Part shown: positions 34,768 to 43,063 of the stretch, in pieces | Layout of the letters: each line of letters begins with the position of its first letter | Numbering within the stretch: the first letter of the stretch is position 1 | Source: Nitrospirae bacterium 13_2_20CM_2_62_8 | Lineage (GTDB): Bacteria > Nitrospirota > Nitrospiria > Nitrospirales > Nitrospiraceae | Direction: 5' to 3' | Length of the DNA stretch: 55,899 nucleotides | Assembly (NCBI GenBank): GCA_001914955.1 | Contig: MNDM01000054.1 | Coordinates: forward strand, 1 to 55,899 | The notes under the pieces: model-generated | What the model was told of the DNA's origin: nothing | The model's input: only the letters and a program-made list of their open reading frames with translations | The model's database searches: none | Made by a program: the position numbers and the translations under genes

Positions 34768-35967
34768 ATGATCATTCGTAAGCGGACGATCGACGAGACC
34801 GATCTTCGCAATAAGCGCGTCATCATCCGGGCTGACTTCAATGTCCCTCTCGACCACGATCATCAGATCACCGACGATACCCGGATCCGCTCCACGTTGC
34901 CCACCATCAACCGCACCGTGGATGAGGGGGCCAAGGTCATCCTGTGCTCCCACCTGGGCCGCCCCAACGGCAAACCGGACCCGAGATACAGCCTGGCACC
35001 GATCGCCAGACGGCTCCAACGCCTTCTGGGCAAAGAAGTCCTCTTCGCACCCGATTGCGTCGGGCCGGAGGTCGAGAAACTGGTCGCCCGGATGAAGCCG
35101 GGCGACGTGCTCCTCCTGGAAAACCTCCGTTTTCACCCTGGCGAGGAGAAAAACGACGAGGCGTTCGCGCGGGCCCTCGCGTCGCTCGCCGATGTCTATA
35201 TCAACGACGCCTTCGGCGCCGCCCATCGCGCGCATGCGTCAATCGTGGGCATCCCGAGATTCATCAAGACGGCCGCCGCCGGCTACCTCATGAAAAAGGA
35301 GATCGAATACCTGCAAGGGGCGGTCGCCGATCCCATCCGGCCGTTCGTCGCGATCCTGGGCGGAGCCAAGGTCTCGGGGAAAATCGGGGTGATCGAGAAC
35401 CTGGGGAAGCGCGTGGACAAGGTCATCATCGGAGGAGGCATGGCCTTCACGTTCCTTAAGGCGATGGGGTTGGAAATCGGCAACTCGCTGGTCGAGGACG
35501 ATATGTTGGATTTTGCCCGGGGCATCCACGAACACGCTCTCTTGCGGGGGGTGAAGTTCTATCTTCCCGTGGACTGCGTCGTGGCAGCCGGCCGTGAGCC
35601 CGGCGCCGAGACTAAGATCGTGCCCATGCAGGAGATCCCCAAGGGTTGGTACGGGATGGATATCGGCCCGGCCTCCGTCAGACTGTTCACCGAGGCGGTG
35701 CAGAACGCCAAGACCATTCTCTGGAACGGCCCGATGGGAGTCTTCGAGGTCGACGCGTTCTCCCGAGGAACCCAGGCCATGGCCCACGCCGTCGCCAATG
35801 CCTATGCGCTGACCATCGTGGGCGGAGGCGAGACCAACGACGCGGTCCATCGAGCCGGTGAATCGGAAAGCATGTCGTTCGTCTCCACCGGCGGAGGCGC
35901 GACCCTCCAACTGCTGGAAGGCAAAGAGCTGCCGGGGCTCGCGGCCCTGCCTGATCAGGAGCGTTGA
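34768..35967 (+). CDS. pgk: Phosphoglycerate kinase
   Basis: This 399-residue enzyme has RVIIRADFNVPLD near the start, CSHLGRPNGKPDPRYSLAP, LLLENLRFHPGEEKND, FVAILGGAKVSGKIGVIENL and a C-terminal GGGETNDAVHRAGESESMSFVSTGGGA. It transfers phosphate between 1,3-bisphosphoglycerate and ADP. The ATG at 34768 gives the family-standard N-terminus (MIIRKRTIDE). An in-frame ATG at 34744 would add eight residues and cannot be excluded, since neither has a strong SD. Confidence 0.96.
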   Translation: MIIRKRTIDETDLRNKRVIIRADFNVPLDHDHQITDDTRIRSTLPTINRTVDEGAKVILCSHLGRPNGKPDPRYSLAPIARRLQRLLGKEVLFAPDCVGPEVEKLVARMKPGDVLLLENLRFHPGEEKNDEAFARALASLADVYINDAFGAAHRAHASIVGIPRFIKTAAAGYLMKKEIEYLQGAVADPIRPFVAILGGAKVSGKIGVIENLGKRVDKVIIGGGMAFTFLKAMGLEIGNSLVEDDMLDFARGIHEHALLRGVKFYLPVDCVVAAGREPGAETKIVPMQEIPKGWYGMDIGPASVRLFTEAVQNAKTILWNGPMGVFEVDAFSRGTQAMAHAVANAYALTIVGGGETNDAVHRAGESESMSFVSTGGGATLQLLEGKELPGLAALPDQER

Positions 35968-36014
35968 GCCACGCCCTCCGGCCGCGGGCGCGTGGCTCTT
36001 CCCGCGAGGGTTCT

Positions 36015-36785
36015 GTGCGCCGACGACTCATCGTGGGCAATTGGAAGATGCACAAGACCGCGACCGAAGCGGCGGTCCTGGTGCGTCGCCTCTCGGACCT
36101 GGTCTCCGAGCCGGGGCAGGTCGAGGTGGTCATCGCCCCCCCGTTCACCGCGCTGCATGCCGCCGCTCGGGCGCTGCCGGCTTCTCCGTCCTTCGCGCTC
36201 GCCGCGCAGAACCTGCACTGGGAAGACGAAGGGCCTTTCACGGGTGAAGTGTCTGCTCCGATGCTCAAGGACCTGGGGTGCCGGTACGTAATTCTGGGCC
36301 ATTCGGAACGGAGGCAATTGTTCGGCGAGGATGATGAGGGGATCCAGAGAAAAATCCGTGCCTCCCTCCGCCACGGGCTACGCCCGATCCTCTGTGTGGG
36401 GGAGTCGCTCTCGGATCACAAGAAAGGACGGACCGAGACCGTGGTCACCGGACAGCTCCGGAAGGGCCTCGACGGAATCTCAAAGGATGAGATCCGCCTG
36501 GTCACCATCGCCTACGAGCCGGTGTGGGCCATCGGGACCGGCCAGGCCGCCTCGCCCGCCCAGGCGGGGGCGGTCCACGAGACGCTTCGGGGTGCCCTCG
36601 CCAAGAGTTGGGGCGCTGGGGCCGGCGAGCAGGTCCGGATTCTGTACGGGGGCAGTGTGACGGCGGAGAATGCCGGCGAGTTTCTGGCTTCGTCCCGGAT
36701 CGACGGCGCATTAGTGGGAGGGGCTTGTCTCGATCCGCAGTCCTTTGCTACTATTATTGCCGTCGCGCAGAAAACCGCCCGCTAA
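36015..36785 (+). CDS. tpiA: Triosephosphate isomerase
   Basis: This 256-residue TIM-barrel enzyme has RRLIVGNWKMHKT (catalytic Asn and Lys), YVILGHSERRQLFGE (catalytic His) and AYEPVWAIGTGQ (catalytic Glu). RILYGGSVTAENAGEF closes the phosphate loop. The start is taken as GTG at 36015, with GAGGG four bases upstream. A TTG overlapping the pgk stop (35964) is in frame but would add 17 non-family residues. It is third gene in the glycolytic run. Confidence 0.95.
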   Translation: MRRRLIVGNWKMHKTATEAAVLVRRLSDLVSEPGQVEVVIAPPFTALHAAARALPASPSFALAAQNLHWEDEGPFTGEVSAPMLKDLGCRYVILGHSERRQLFGEDDEGIQRKIRASLRHGLRPILCVGESLSDHKKGRTETVVTGQLRKGLDGISKDEIRLVTIAYEPVWAIGTGQAASPAQAGAVHETLRGALAKSWGAGAGEQVRILYGGSVTAENAGEFLASSRIDGALVGGACLDPQSFATIIAVAQKTAR

Positions 36786-36815
36786 GTGAAGGTCTTACGG
36801 AAGTAAGGAGGAGGC

Positions 36816-37187
36816 ATGTACACCCTGGCCGTCGTGGTTCACGTGATCGTGTGCTTCTTGATGATCGCCGCCATTCTGTTGCAGGCCGGCAAGGGCGCCG
36901 AGATCGGAGCCGCCTTCGGGGGATCGAGCCAGACGGTGTTCGGCAGCCGGGGACCCGGCACGTTCCTGAGCAAAGTGACGGTGGTGGCGGCAATTATATT
37001 CATGCTGACCTCGCTCGGCCTAGCCGTGTTGTCCAGGGAAAGGACCTTCTCCTCGACCGTCATCGACCTCAATAAGACGGACACCTCCACCGCCCCCGCG
37101 TCCCCGCCCGGAACGCAGACACACGAACCCGCTCCGGCCGCTCCGCGTTCCGGCGAATCACCGCCTCCAGCCCCAGCCACGCCGTAG
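36816..37187 (+). CDS. secG: Preprotein translocase subunit SecG
   Basis: This 123-residue protein has two helices (about residues 4-22 and 52-72) flanking the conserved loop LLQAGKGAEIGAAFGGSSQTVFGSRGP, the SecG signature. A Pro/Ala/Thr-rich cytoplasmic tail of about 45 residues follows. It stimulates SecYE-dependent export. AAGGAGGAGG lies directly upstream. The tpiA-secG order is common in bacteria. Confidence 0.95.
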   Translation: MYTLAVVVHVIVCFLMIAAILLQAGKGAEIGAAFGGSSQTVFGSRGPGTFLSKVTVVAAIIFMLTSLGLAVLSRERTFSSTVIDLNKTDTSTAPASPPGTQTHEPAPAAPRSGESPPPAPATP

Positions 37188-37237
37188 CGCGCCGTCGTAC
37201 CAAACCTGAATTGAAGGGAAGTGAGGATGATGTCGCG

Positions 37238-38155
37238 TCAGACGCGCGTGAGCCACGCGCTATGGGCGCGGTCCTCCCCGCGCACGATCTCGAAGAAGGT
37301 CTTTTGCAGGTCCTTCGTCACCGGGCCTGGAGTGCCGGTTCCGATCCGGCGGCCATCTATTTCACGGACCGGGGTAATTTCCGCGGCGGTGCCCGTCAGG
37401 AACGCCTCATCCGCCACGTACATGGCATCGCGCGTGAACCGCTCCTCGATGACGGAAACATTCCGTTCCCGCGCGAGCTGCAGCACCGACTGGCGGGTGA
37501 CGCCTTCCAGAATGGAGGTGAGCGGCGTCGTCTTCAGCACCCCCTTGCGGACGATGAAGACATTCTCCCCCGTCCCCTCCGCCACGTAGCCGTCCGGGTC
37601 GAGCAGGATGGCCTCGTCGTACCCGTCCGCCTTCACTTCCTGCTTGGCCAGGATCGAATTCACATAGTGTCCCGAGATCTTGGCGCGCGTCATGGCAATG
37701 TTGACGTGATGCCGCGTAAACGAGGAAACCTTCGCCCGGATGCCGTTGGCCAAGGCGTCCTCTCCGAGATAGGTGCCCCACCGCCAGGCGGCGATCGCCA
37801 TGCGAATCGGGTTCTCACCCGGATAGAGCCCCATCACCCCATGTCCGATGTAAACCAGCGGCCGGATGTAACAGGCCTCCAACCGATTGACACGTACTGT
37901 TTCGATGATCGCGTCGGTCACCTGTTTCTTATCGTACGGGATCGTCATCAGGGCGATGTGGGCCGATTCAAACAGCCGGTCCACGTGGTCCTGGAGCCGG
38001 AAGATCGCCGACCCGTTCCGACCCTTATAGCAGCGGATCCCCTCGAACGCGGCCAAGCCATAGTGGAGCGAATGCGTCAACACATGGACCGAGGCATCCT
38101 CCCAATTGACGAACGCGCCGTCCATCCAGATCTTCTTGCTCGGTTCCAGCATCAT
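37238..38155 (-). CDS. ilvE: Branched-chain amino acid aminotransferase
   Basis: This 305-residue fold-type IV PLP enzyme has HSLHYGLAAFEGIRCYK, ACYIRPLVYIGHGVMGLYP, and the PLP-lysine segment TRAKISGHYVNSILAKQEVKADGYDEAI. EGTGENVFIVRKG and TAAEITPVREID bind the cofactor phosphate and substrate. It makes or degrades Leu, Ile and Val. Two adjacent ATGs (38150-38155) follow GGAG; the longer frame upstream lacks support. It converges on secG. Confidence 0.95.
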   Translation of the reverse strand: MMLEPSKKIWMDGAFVNWEDASVHVLTHSLHYGLAAFEGIRCYKGRNGSAIFRLQDHVDRLFESAHIALMTIPYDKKQVTDAIIETVRVNRLEACYIRPLVYIGHGVMGLYPGENPIRMAIAAWRWGTYLGEDALANGIRAKVSSFTRHHVNIAMTRAKISGHYVNSILAKQEVKADGYDEAILLDPDGYVAEGTGENVFIVRKGVLKTTPLTSILEGVTRQSVLQLARERNVSVIEERFTRDAMYVADEAFLTGTAAEITPVREIDGRRIGTGTPGPVTKDLQKTFFEIVRGEDRAHSAWLTRV

Positions 38156-38318
38156 ACGCTCCGTAGAGCTCACAGGGATGGGAGAATCATGGTCGAAATT
38201 CTCCAGACGCCGCAACTATAGCAGCGCCTCCGAAGAGCCGTCAAGCAACTCGGACATCCGGCCTGACGCGTGACCCACTGGAAAGTTCCCGGCGCCTTCG
38301 CTTGAATCCTGGGGTGGT

Positions 38319-38585
38319 TCAGTTGGTGCCGGTCTGGCTCCGGTCGATCTTCTGAACCTCTTCACAGGTTTTCGGATCGCCCCACGCGAAGGCCCGAGCA
38401 ACATATTCCGCGGAGGGAGGGGCGCCGCGGCACCGCGAATGCATGACCGCCATACGCACGCCGCGCTCGTAGGCCTCCCGCTCCGTCTTCAGAAGACTCT
38501 GCCCTACAAACAGCCCGATCACGACAAGCATCGTGGTCAGCAACAGACCGGCGATCACCCCGCTTTGCAAGTGCGTCAGTGGCAT
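38319..38585 (-). CDS. Small single-helix membrane protein of unknown function
   Basis: This 88-residue protein begins MPLTHLQSGVIAGLLLTTMLVV, with one membrane helix at about residues 8-28. A soluble part with two cysteines follows (MHSRCRGAPPSAEYVARAFAWGDPKTCEEVQ). I do not recognise it. The ATG at 38583-38585 has GGAG eight bases upstream, which supports it as a real gene. It is divergent from rplU. Confidence 0.65.
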   Translation of the reverse strand: MPLTHLQSGVIAGLLLTTMLVVIGLFVGQSLLKTEREAYERGVRMAVMHSRCRGAPPSAEYVARAFAWGDPKTCEEVQKIDRSQTGTN

Positions 38586-38652
38586 GCCCGGTTCTCCTCT
38601 CTTTTTCCAGTATGGTAGCACGTAGCTGGAGCGTGCGGATCGTCAGAGAACC

Positions 38653-38681
38653 TTGACACCTCTGGATAGTCTATGATAGAA
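38653..38681 (+). promoter_or_regulatory. Candidate promoter for rplU-rpmA
   Basis: A perfect TTGACA at 38653-38658 is followed, 17 bp on, by ATAGAA at 38676-38681 (TATGAT at 38672 would give only 13 bp). It lies 30 nt before the rplU ATG. Confidence 0.5.
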
Positions 38682-38710
38682 AACTTTTGTATTTCTGGAG
38701 ACTTCTGCTT

Positions 38711-39025
38711 ATGTACGCCATCGTGGAGACCGGGGGAAAACAGTACCGGGTCCAGCCGGGTGAGGTCCTCCGGATCGAAAAACTGCCCGGCGATGTGGGC
38801 GGAACGGTCGAATTGACCCAGGTTCGATTGGTCCAAGGCGACGCCGGACTCCTGGTCGGCCGTCCCTGGGTTGAGCGCGCTCGTGTGACCGCCGAGATCA
38901 TCGCTCAGGGGCGAACCCGGTCCATCATGGTGTTTAAGAAGAAGCGGCGGAAAAACTACCGGCGGACCAAAGGCCACCGCCAAAGTTTCACGCAGGTTCG
39001 GATCACCGGCATCGCAACCGCATAG
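38711..39025 (+). CDS. rplU: 50S ribosomal protein L21
   Basis: This 104-residue protein starts [20 protein letters not shown] and ends in the conserved [16 protein letters not shown] segment that contacts 23S rRNA. rplU, rpmA and obgE usually form one cluster, and do so here apart from an inserted response-regulator gene and a MITE. GGAG lies 11 bases upstream of the ATG. Confidence 0.97.
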   Translation: MYAIVETGGKQYRVQPGEVLRIEKLPGDVGGTVELTQVRLVQGDAGLLVGRPWVERARVTAEIIAQGRTRSIMVFKKKRRKNYRRTKGHRQSFTQVRITGIATA

Positions 39026-39046
39026 CGAAGGCAGAGGGAACGGAGC

Positions 39047-39319
39047 ATGGCAACCAAAAAGGGCGGCGGGTCATCCCGGAACGGCCGAGACAGCAATCCG
39101 CAGTATCTCGGCGTCAAAGCGTTCAGCGGGGAGCCTGTGAAGGCCGGGAGCATCCTTGTGCGTCAGAGAGGAACCAAGATTCATCCCGGCTTCAATGTGG
39201 GCCTCGGGCGCGACCACACGCTGTTTGCACGGATCACCGGCATTGTCAAATACGAAGGCGGCCGGGCGAGGCAGAAAGTCAGCGTCTATCCCCCAGTTCT
39301 TGCCTCGACGACTACCTGA
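39047..39319 (+). CDS. rpmA: 50S ribosomal protein L27
   Basis: This 90-residue protein starts [24 protein letters not shown] and contains [17 protein letters not shown]. The extended N-terminus reaches the peptidyl-transferase centre. It has CGGAGC before the ATG and follows rplU by 21 bp. Confidence 0.97.
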   Translation: MATKKGGGSSRNGRDSNPQYLGVKAFSGEPVKAGSILVRQRGTKIHPGFNVGLGRDHTLFARITGIVKYEGGRARQKVSVYPPVLASTTT

Positions 39320-39394
39320 ATCGGTGCATCATTCCTCTGCCTGACCCGTCAGGCGCCTCTCATCGCCTGCTGTCCCGTTCACCGGGGGGGAGAA

Positions 39395-39769
39395 ATGTCG
39401 CAGATCCGTGTGCTCTTGGTTGATGACAGCGACATGTTTCTGAAGGTTGAGGAACGCTGGCTTTCGAAGGATCCGCGAGTTCAGATCGTGGGGCGCACCG
39501 ACTCCGGCCAGAAGGCGGTCGAGCACGTGACTCGACTGAGCCCCGATCTCGTGTTGATGGATGTGACCATCGCGGATATGGACGGGTTGGAGACCGCACG
39601 GAAAATCAAAGCCAAGCCCGGCGCGCCACGCATTGTGCTGGTGACCATTGAAACGGACGCGTCACTCAGAACCGAGGCTTATGCCATCAAGGTCGATGGC
39701 TTTCTTGCCAAAGCGCAGATGAGCACCGACCTCCTGCCGTTGATCCAGAGGCTGTTCCCCGATTCGTAA
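39395..39769 (+). CDS. Single-domain response regulator (CheY-like receiver)
   Basis: This 124-residue receiver domain with no output domain keeps all key residues: Asp10-Asp11 (LLVDDSD), the phospho-acceptor Asp56 (LVLMDVTIADMDG), Thr84 (VLVTIETD) and Lys106 (DGFLAKAQ). It probably works through protein-protein contact. No histidine kinase is nearby. It is unusual between rpmA and obgE. Its TAA stop (39767-39769) is the first three bases of the MITE-like element that follows, so the original C-terminus may have been changed by that insertion. GGGGGAG lies just upstream of the ATG. Confidence 0.9.
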   Translation: MSQIRVLLVDDSDMFLKVEERWLSKDPRVQIVGRTDSGQKAVEHVTRLSPDLVLMDVTIADMDGLETARKIKAKPGAPRIVLVTIETDASLRTEAYAIKVDGFLAKAQMSTDLLPLIQRLFPDS

Positions 39770-39981
39770 CCCGCATTATTCATGACGGTTCGTCGCGAAA
39801 TCGCGAAGTCGCCAGGCGAGACGGGCGCGTGGAGCCCTGAGGGGCCGAGACGTACTTGAAACAGTACGTTGAGGCCGCGAGGGGCGAGCCCGCCCGCCGG
39901 CATGCCCGTCAGCCGCATGCCGGCTTGTCGCAGCGGCGAATCCGCGATTGCAGCAGAAGCGTTCATGAATAATGCGGGTTA
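39767..39981 (+). mobile_element. MITE-like element, copy 1 (215 bp)
   Basis: Terminal inverted repeats TAACCCGCATTATTCATGA and TCATGAATAATGCGGGTTA enclose about 177 bp of GC-rich sequence with inner palindromes (for example AAGCGTTCATG and CGCGAAATCGCG). It ends in TA on both sides, as expected of TA-target insertion by IS630/Tc1-type transposases. It encodes no transposase. A second, inverted copy is at 50995-51240. Confidence 0.85.
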
Positions 39982-40084
39982 AGGCACGCGACGCGCTCGG
40001 CTTCTGCTTCTCTGCCATCTCCCCAGGCCCAACCAGACCGATCCGGCGCTCCTCGCCACGCGCACCCTGGCCGACCCGTTCGGT

Positions 40085-40113
40085 TTGCTTTGCAAGTTAT
40101 TGACATTTATACT
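40085..40113 (+). promoter_or_regulatory. Candidate promoter for obgE
   Basis: TTGCTT at 40085-40090, a 17-bp spacer and TATACT at 40108-40113 lie 50 nt before the obgE ATG. A TTGACA within the spacer has no good -10 partner. This lies downstream of the MITE copy and would make obgE independent of rplU-rpmA. Confidence 0.5.
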
Positions 40114-40162
40114 GTCGTGACCACAGACGGTCACGGGATCCCGGAAAGGTGCACTCACTTGT

Positions 40163-41185
40163 ATGTTCGTCGATGAAGTCCGCATTTTCGTTCACTCCGG
40201 GCGCGGGGGCGACGGGGTCTGTAGCTTTCGACGGGAGAAGTATGTCCCGCGCGGCGGACCTGATGGCGGCGACGGGGGCGATGGAGGGAACGTGATGGTG
40301 GTTGCCTCAGGGCGTCTCACGACCCTGCTGGATCTTCGCTACCAGCAACATTATGAAGCCAAGCCCGGCAACCCCGGCGAGGGGTCGAACCGGCACGGGC
40401 GCACCGCGCCCGATGTGATCATCCACGTCCCGGTGGGCACCGTCATCACCGACGAGGCCACGGGCGAGACGCTGGCCGATCTCACCGCCGACGGACAGTC
40501 ACAGGTGGTCGCTCGTGGAGGGCGTGGTGGTCGTGGGAATGCGAATTTCGCCACCTCGACCAACCGAATCCCGACCCGCACCGAACCCGGGACGCCGGGT
40601 GAGGAGCGGTGGCTTCACCTGGAGCTGAAGCTGCTGGCGGATGTCGGACTCGTGGGGTTTCCCAATGCCGGGAAATCCACTCTGATCGCGGCGATTTCCG
40701 CGGCGCGCCCCAAGATCGCGGACTACCCGTTCACCACCCTCACACCCAACCTGGGGGTGGTCTCCTGGGGCGAGGACCGCAGCTTCGTGGTGGCCGACAT
40801 CCCCGGCTTGATCGAGGGAGCCCATGAGGGCAAGGGGCTCGGCGTTCAGTTTCTCCGCCATATCGAGCGGACCTCGTTTCTGCTCCACCTGGTTGACATC
40901 TCGGAATGGGCAGCCGAGGACCCCGTCGTCAGTTACGAGGTCATGCGGAAGGAGCTCGCCGCCTATGATCCTTCGTTGAAATCCAGACCCTCGGCGGTGG
41001 TCGGCACCAAGCTGGACATCAGGGGAGACGAGCAGCGCCTGGACCGCCTTCGAACCTATTGCAAGCGGCACCGCTTGCGATTCTTCCCGATCTCCGCCGT
41101 CACGCGCGAAGGGCTCGGCGCGCTCATCAGCTTCGTGGGGAAACAGGTCGACACGTTGAGGGCGCCGTGCGCGACGACCTCCTGA
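40163..41185 (+). CDS. obgE: Obg-family GTPase (CgtA)
   Basis: This 340-residue protein has a Gly-rich Obg fold (residues 1-158, RGGPDGGDGGDGGNVMV, then ARGGRGGRGNANFATSTNRIP). A G domain follows with the P-loop GFPNAGKST at 165-173, DIPGLIEGAHEGKGLG and GTKLD in place of NKxD. It acts in 50S ribosome assembly and stress response. The C-terminal OCT domain is absent, as in many bacteria. The end overlaps the proB start by 19 bp. Confidence 0.96.
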   Translation: MFVDEVRIFVHSGRGGDGVCSFRREKYVPRGGPDGGDGGDGGNVMVVASGRLTTLLDLRYQQHYEAKPGNPGEGSNRHGRTAPDVIIHVPVGTVITDEATGETLADLTADGQSQVVARGGRGGRGNANFATSTNRIPTRTEPGTPGEERWLHLELKLLADVGLVGFPNAGKSTLIAAISAARPKIADYPFTTLTPNLGVVSWGEDRSFVVADIPGLIEGAHEGKGLGVQFLRHIERTSFLLHLVDISEWAAEDPVVSYEVMRKELAAYDPSLKSRPSAVVGTKLDIRGDEQRLDRLRTYCKRHRLRFFPISAVTREGLGALISFVGKQVDTLRAPCATTS

Positions 41186-42288
41186 AGCAGGCCAGACGGG
41201 TGGTGGTCAAGATCGGGAGCAGCCTGGTGGCCTCCCGAGAGTCAGGGCTCAGACCCGACCGGATCGACCGATTGGCCGAGGACATTTCTGCAGTCAAGGA
41301 CGGCGGCCGCGAGCTGTTGCTGGTCTCTTCGGGCGCGATCGTGTCCGGCATCCAAAAGCTGGGCCTCAAGGCGTATCCGAAGAGCCTGCCGGTGAAGCAA
41401 GCGGCGGCGGCCGTGGGCCAAAGCCGCCTCATGTGGGCCTACGAGAAAGCGTTCGAGCGGCTGGGCCGAAAGGTTGCCCAGATCTTGCTCACACACCAGG
41501 ATCTGGCGGACCGCCGGCGCTTCATGAATGCACGCCATACCTTGTCCACCCTGATCGAATTCGGGGTCATCCCCATCATCAATGAAAACGACACCGTCGC
41601 CGTCGATGAAATCCGCTTCGGGGACAACGACACTTTGGCAGGCAATGTGGCGCATCTCGTGGATGCCGACCTCCTCGTCATTCTCTCGGATGTGGACGGG
41701 CTCTTCACCGACGACCCGCGGCGGAACGCCTCCGCGACGCTGGTGCCTCTGGTGTCCGAGATCACCAAGGACATCGAACGGCGAGCCGGCCTCTCCGGCA
41801 GCTTCGAGGGCACGGGCGGCATGGCGAGCAAGATCCAGACAGCCAAGAAGGTGGCCGAGTACGGCATCCCGACCCTCATCTTGAACGGAGAGAAACCTGG
41901 CCTGCTTCCGGCCATCTTTGAAGGGCTGAACGCCGGCACCTTTATCCTGCCTCGTGGGCGCCGCCTGACCAGCCGGAAACACTGGATTGCCTTCACCCTC
42001 CGGACGAAGGGGAAGGTGACGCTCGACGACGGGGCCGTCGAGGCGCTCGTGCGCCGCGGGAAGAGCCTGCTCCCGTCAGGCATCATCGAGGTCAGCGGCG
42101 ACTTCGGCCCCGGAGACGCCATCAGCTGCACCGACCGGCATGGAAAAGAGTTCGCGAAAGGGTTGGTCAACTTTTCTTCGGAGACCTTGGCGAAGATCAA
42201 AGGGCTCAAGACCTCCGAGATCCAGAGAACCATCGGCTCGCAGGAGTACGAAGAAGTGATCCACCGGGACAATCTCGTCATCCTGTAG
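41167..42288 (+). CDS. proB: Glutamate 5-kinase
   Basis: This 373-residue protein has an amino-acid kinase domain (RRVVVKIGSSLVA, LLLVSSGAIVSGIQKLG, INENDTVAVDEIRFGDNDTLAGNVA, GTGGMASKIQTAKKV). A C-terminal PUA domain begins near residue 275. It phosphorylates glutamate in the first step of proline synthesis. The start is GTG at 41167 with GAGGG five bases upstream, inside the obgE 3' end. The obgE-proB order is common. Downstream is heptad repeat 10, not proA. Confidence 0.96.
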   Translation: MRDDLLKQARRVVVKIGSSLVASRESGLRPDRIDRLAEDISAVKDGGRELLLVSSGAIVSGIQKLGLKAYPKSLPVKQAAAAVGQSRLMWAYEKAFERLGRKVAQILLTHQDLADRRRFMNARHTLSTLIEFGVIPIINENDTVAVDEIRFGDNDTLAGNVAHLVDADLLVILSDVDGLFTDDPRRNASATLVPLVSEITKDIERRAGLSGSFEGTGGMASKIQTAKKVAEYGIPTLILNGEKPGLLPAIFEGLNAGTFILPRGRRLTSRKHWIAFTLRTKGKVTLDDGAVEALVRRGKSLLPSGIIEVSGDFGPGDAISCTDRHGKEFAKGLVNFSSETLAKIKGLKTSEIQRTIGSQEYEEVIHRDNLVIL

Positions 42289-42374
42289 CAGGCAGCGAAT
42301 AGCTAACAGCCAACAGCTGAATTGCAGGTTTCTTCAGAGCTATTCGCTACTAGCTATTTGCTATACGCTGTACT
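42287..42374. repeat. Heptad inverted repeat 10 (proB-nadD gap)
   Basis: Left-arm heptads are AGCGAAT, AGCTAAC and AGCCAAC (42288-42322). Right-arm heptads are GCTATTC, GCTACTA and GCTATTT (42339-42374). It takes up the entire gap, ends three bases before the nadD ATG and leaves no room for a normal SD. Confidence 0.8.
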
Positions 42375-42376
42375 CC

Positions 42377-43063
42377 ATGCGCATTGGTCTTTTCGGCGGA
42401 ACGTTCAACCCCATCCATCGCTGCCACCTGGTCATCGCAGCCCAAGCTCGTGACCGGCTGCGCCTGGATCGCATCGTCTTCATTCCCTCGGGCCATCCTC
42501 CCCATAAGCCGTCGGAGCCCCTGGCAGAGGCCCGACATCGACTTGAGATGGTGCGGCGCGCTATTGCAGAAGATCCTTCTTTCCAGGTGTCAGAGGTGGA
42601 ACTCCGCCGCGCCACCACGTCGTACTCCATCGAGACCGTCCGGACGCTTCGAGGAGAATACGGCCCGAATGCGGAACTGTTCTTCCTCATCGGGCTTGAC
42701 GCGTTTCTCGAGTTTCCCAGTTGGAGGCAGGCATCTGAACTGCTTCAAGCCTGCCACTTCGTCGTCGTGTCGCGTCCGGGCAGCGCGTTTCTGTCCCTCT
42801 CGGCCATGCCATTGCTTCCCAAGATCCCGCCCGGCTTGCTCACGGCGCTGGATGCCCGGAGCCAAGACCGCATTGACGTCCCGATCCCCGGCGGCACCAG
42901 GCTCACCCTCCTGGGGCTCCCGCCCTGTGACGCCTCGGCGTCCGAGATCCGCGACCGGCTCAGAAAGCGGCTGAGCCTGTCACCCCTATTGCCTGCCTCC
43001 GTGGAATCCTATATAATCCGCTTCGGACTTTATCAGGAGGAGAGCGATCGGACCGGAGTCTAA
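42377..43063 (+). CDS. nadD: Nicotinate-nucleotide adenylyltransferase
   Basis: This 228-residue nucleotidyltransferase begins MRIGLFGGTFNPIHRCHLVIA. The family nucleotide-binding motif is GGTFDPIHxGH; here the Gly is Cys (HRCH, residues 14-17), which is unusual. DRIVFIPSGHPPHKP, FLIGLDAFLEFPSW and the C-terminal ASASEIRDRLRKRLS (ISSTxIR-like) support the call. It makes deamido-NAD from nicotinate mononucleotide. It has no visible SD because heptad repeat 10 abuts the ATG. The end overlaps rsfS. Confidence 0.94.
   Translation: MRIGLFGGTFNPIHRCHLVIAAQARDRLRLDRIVFIPSGHPPHKPSEPLAEARHRLEMVRRAIAEDPSFQVSEVELRRATTSYSIETVRTLRGEYGPNAELFFLIGLDAFLEFPSWRQASELLQACHFVVVSRPGSAFLSLSAMPLLPKIPPGLLTALDARSQDRIDVPIPGGTRLTLLGLPPCDASASEIRDRLRKRLSLSPLLPASVESYIIRFGLYQEESDRTGV

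Noticed and set aside
37211-38221. Long open frame on the plus strand opposite ilvE
   Set aside because: It is the antisense shadow of a clear aminotransferase gene. The protein is rich in Arg/His/Asp with no family pattern.
39679-39966. Minus-strand open frame sharing its start (MNASAAIADS) with one at 51010-51231
   Set aside because: The shared start is the translated MITE end. The frames diverge after it and show no coding character.
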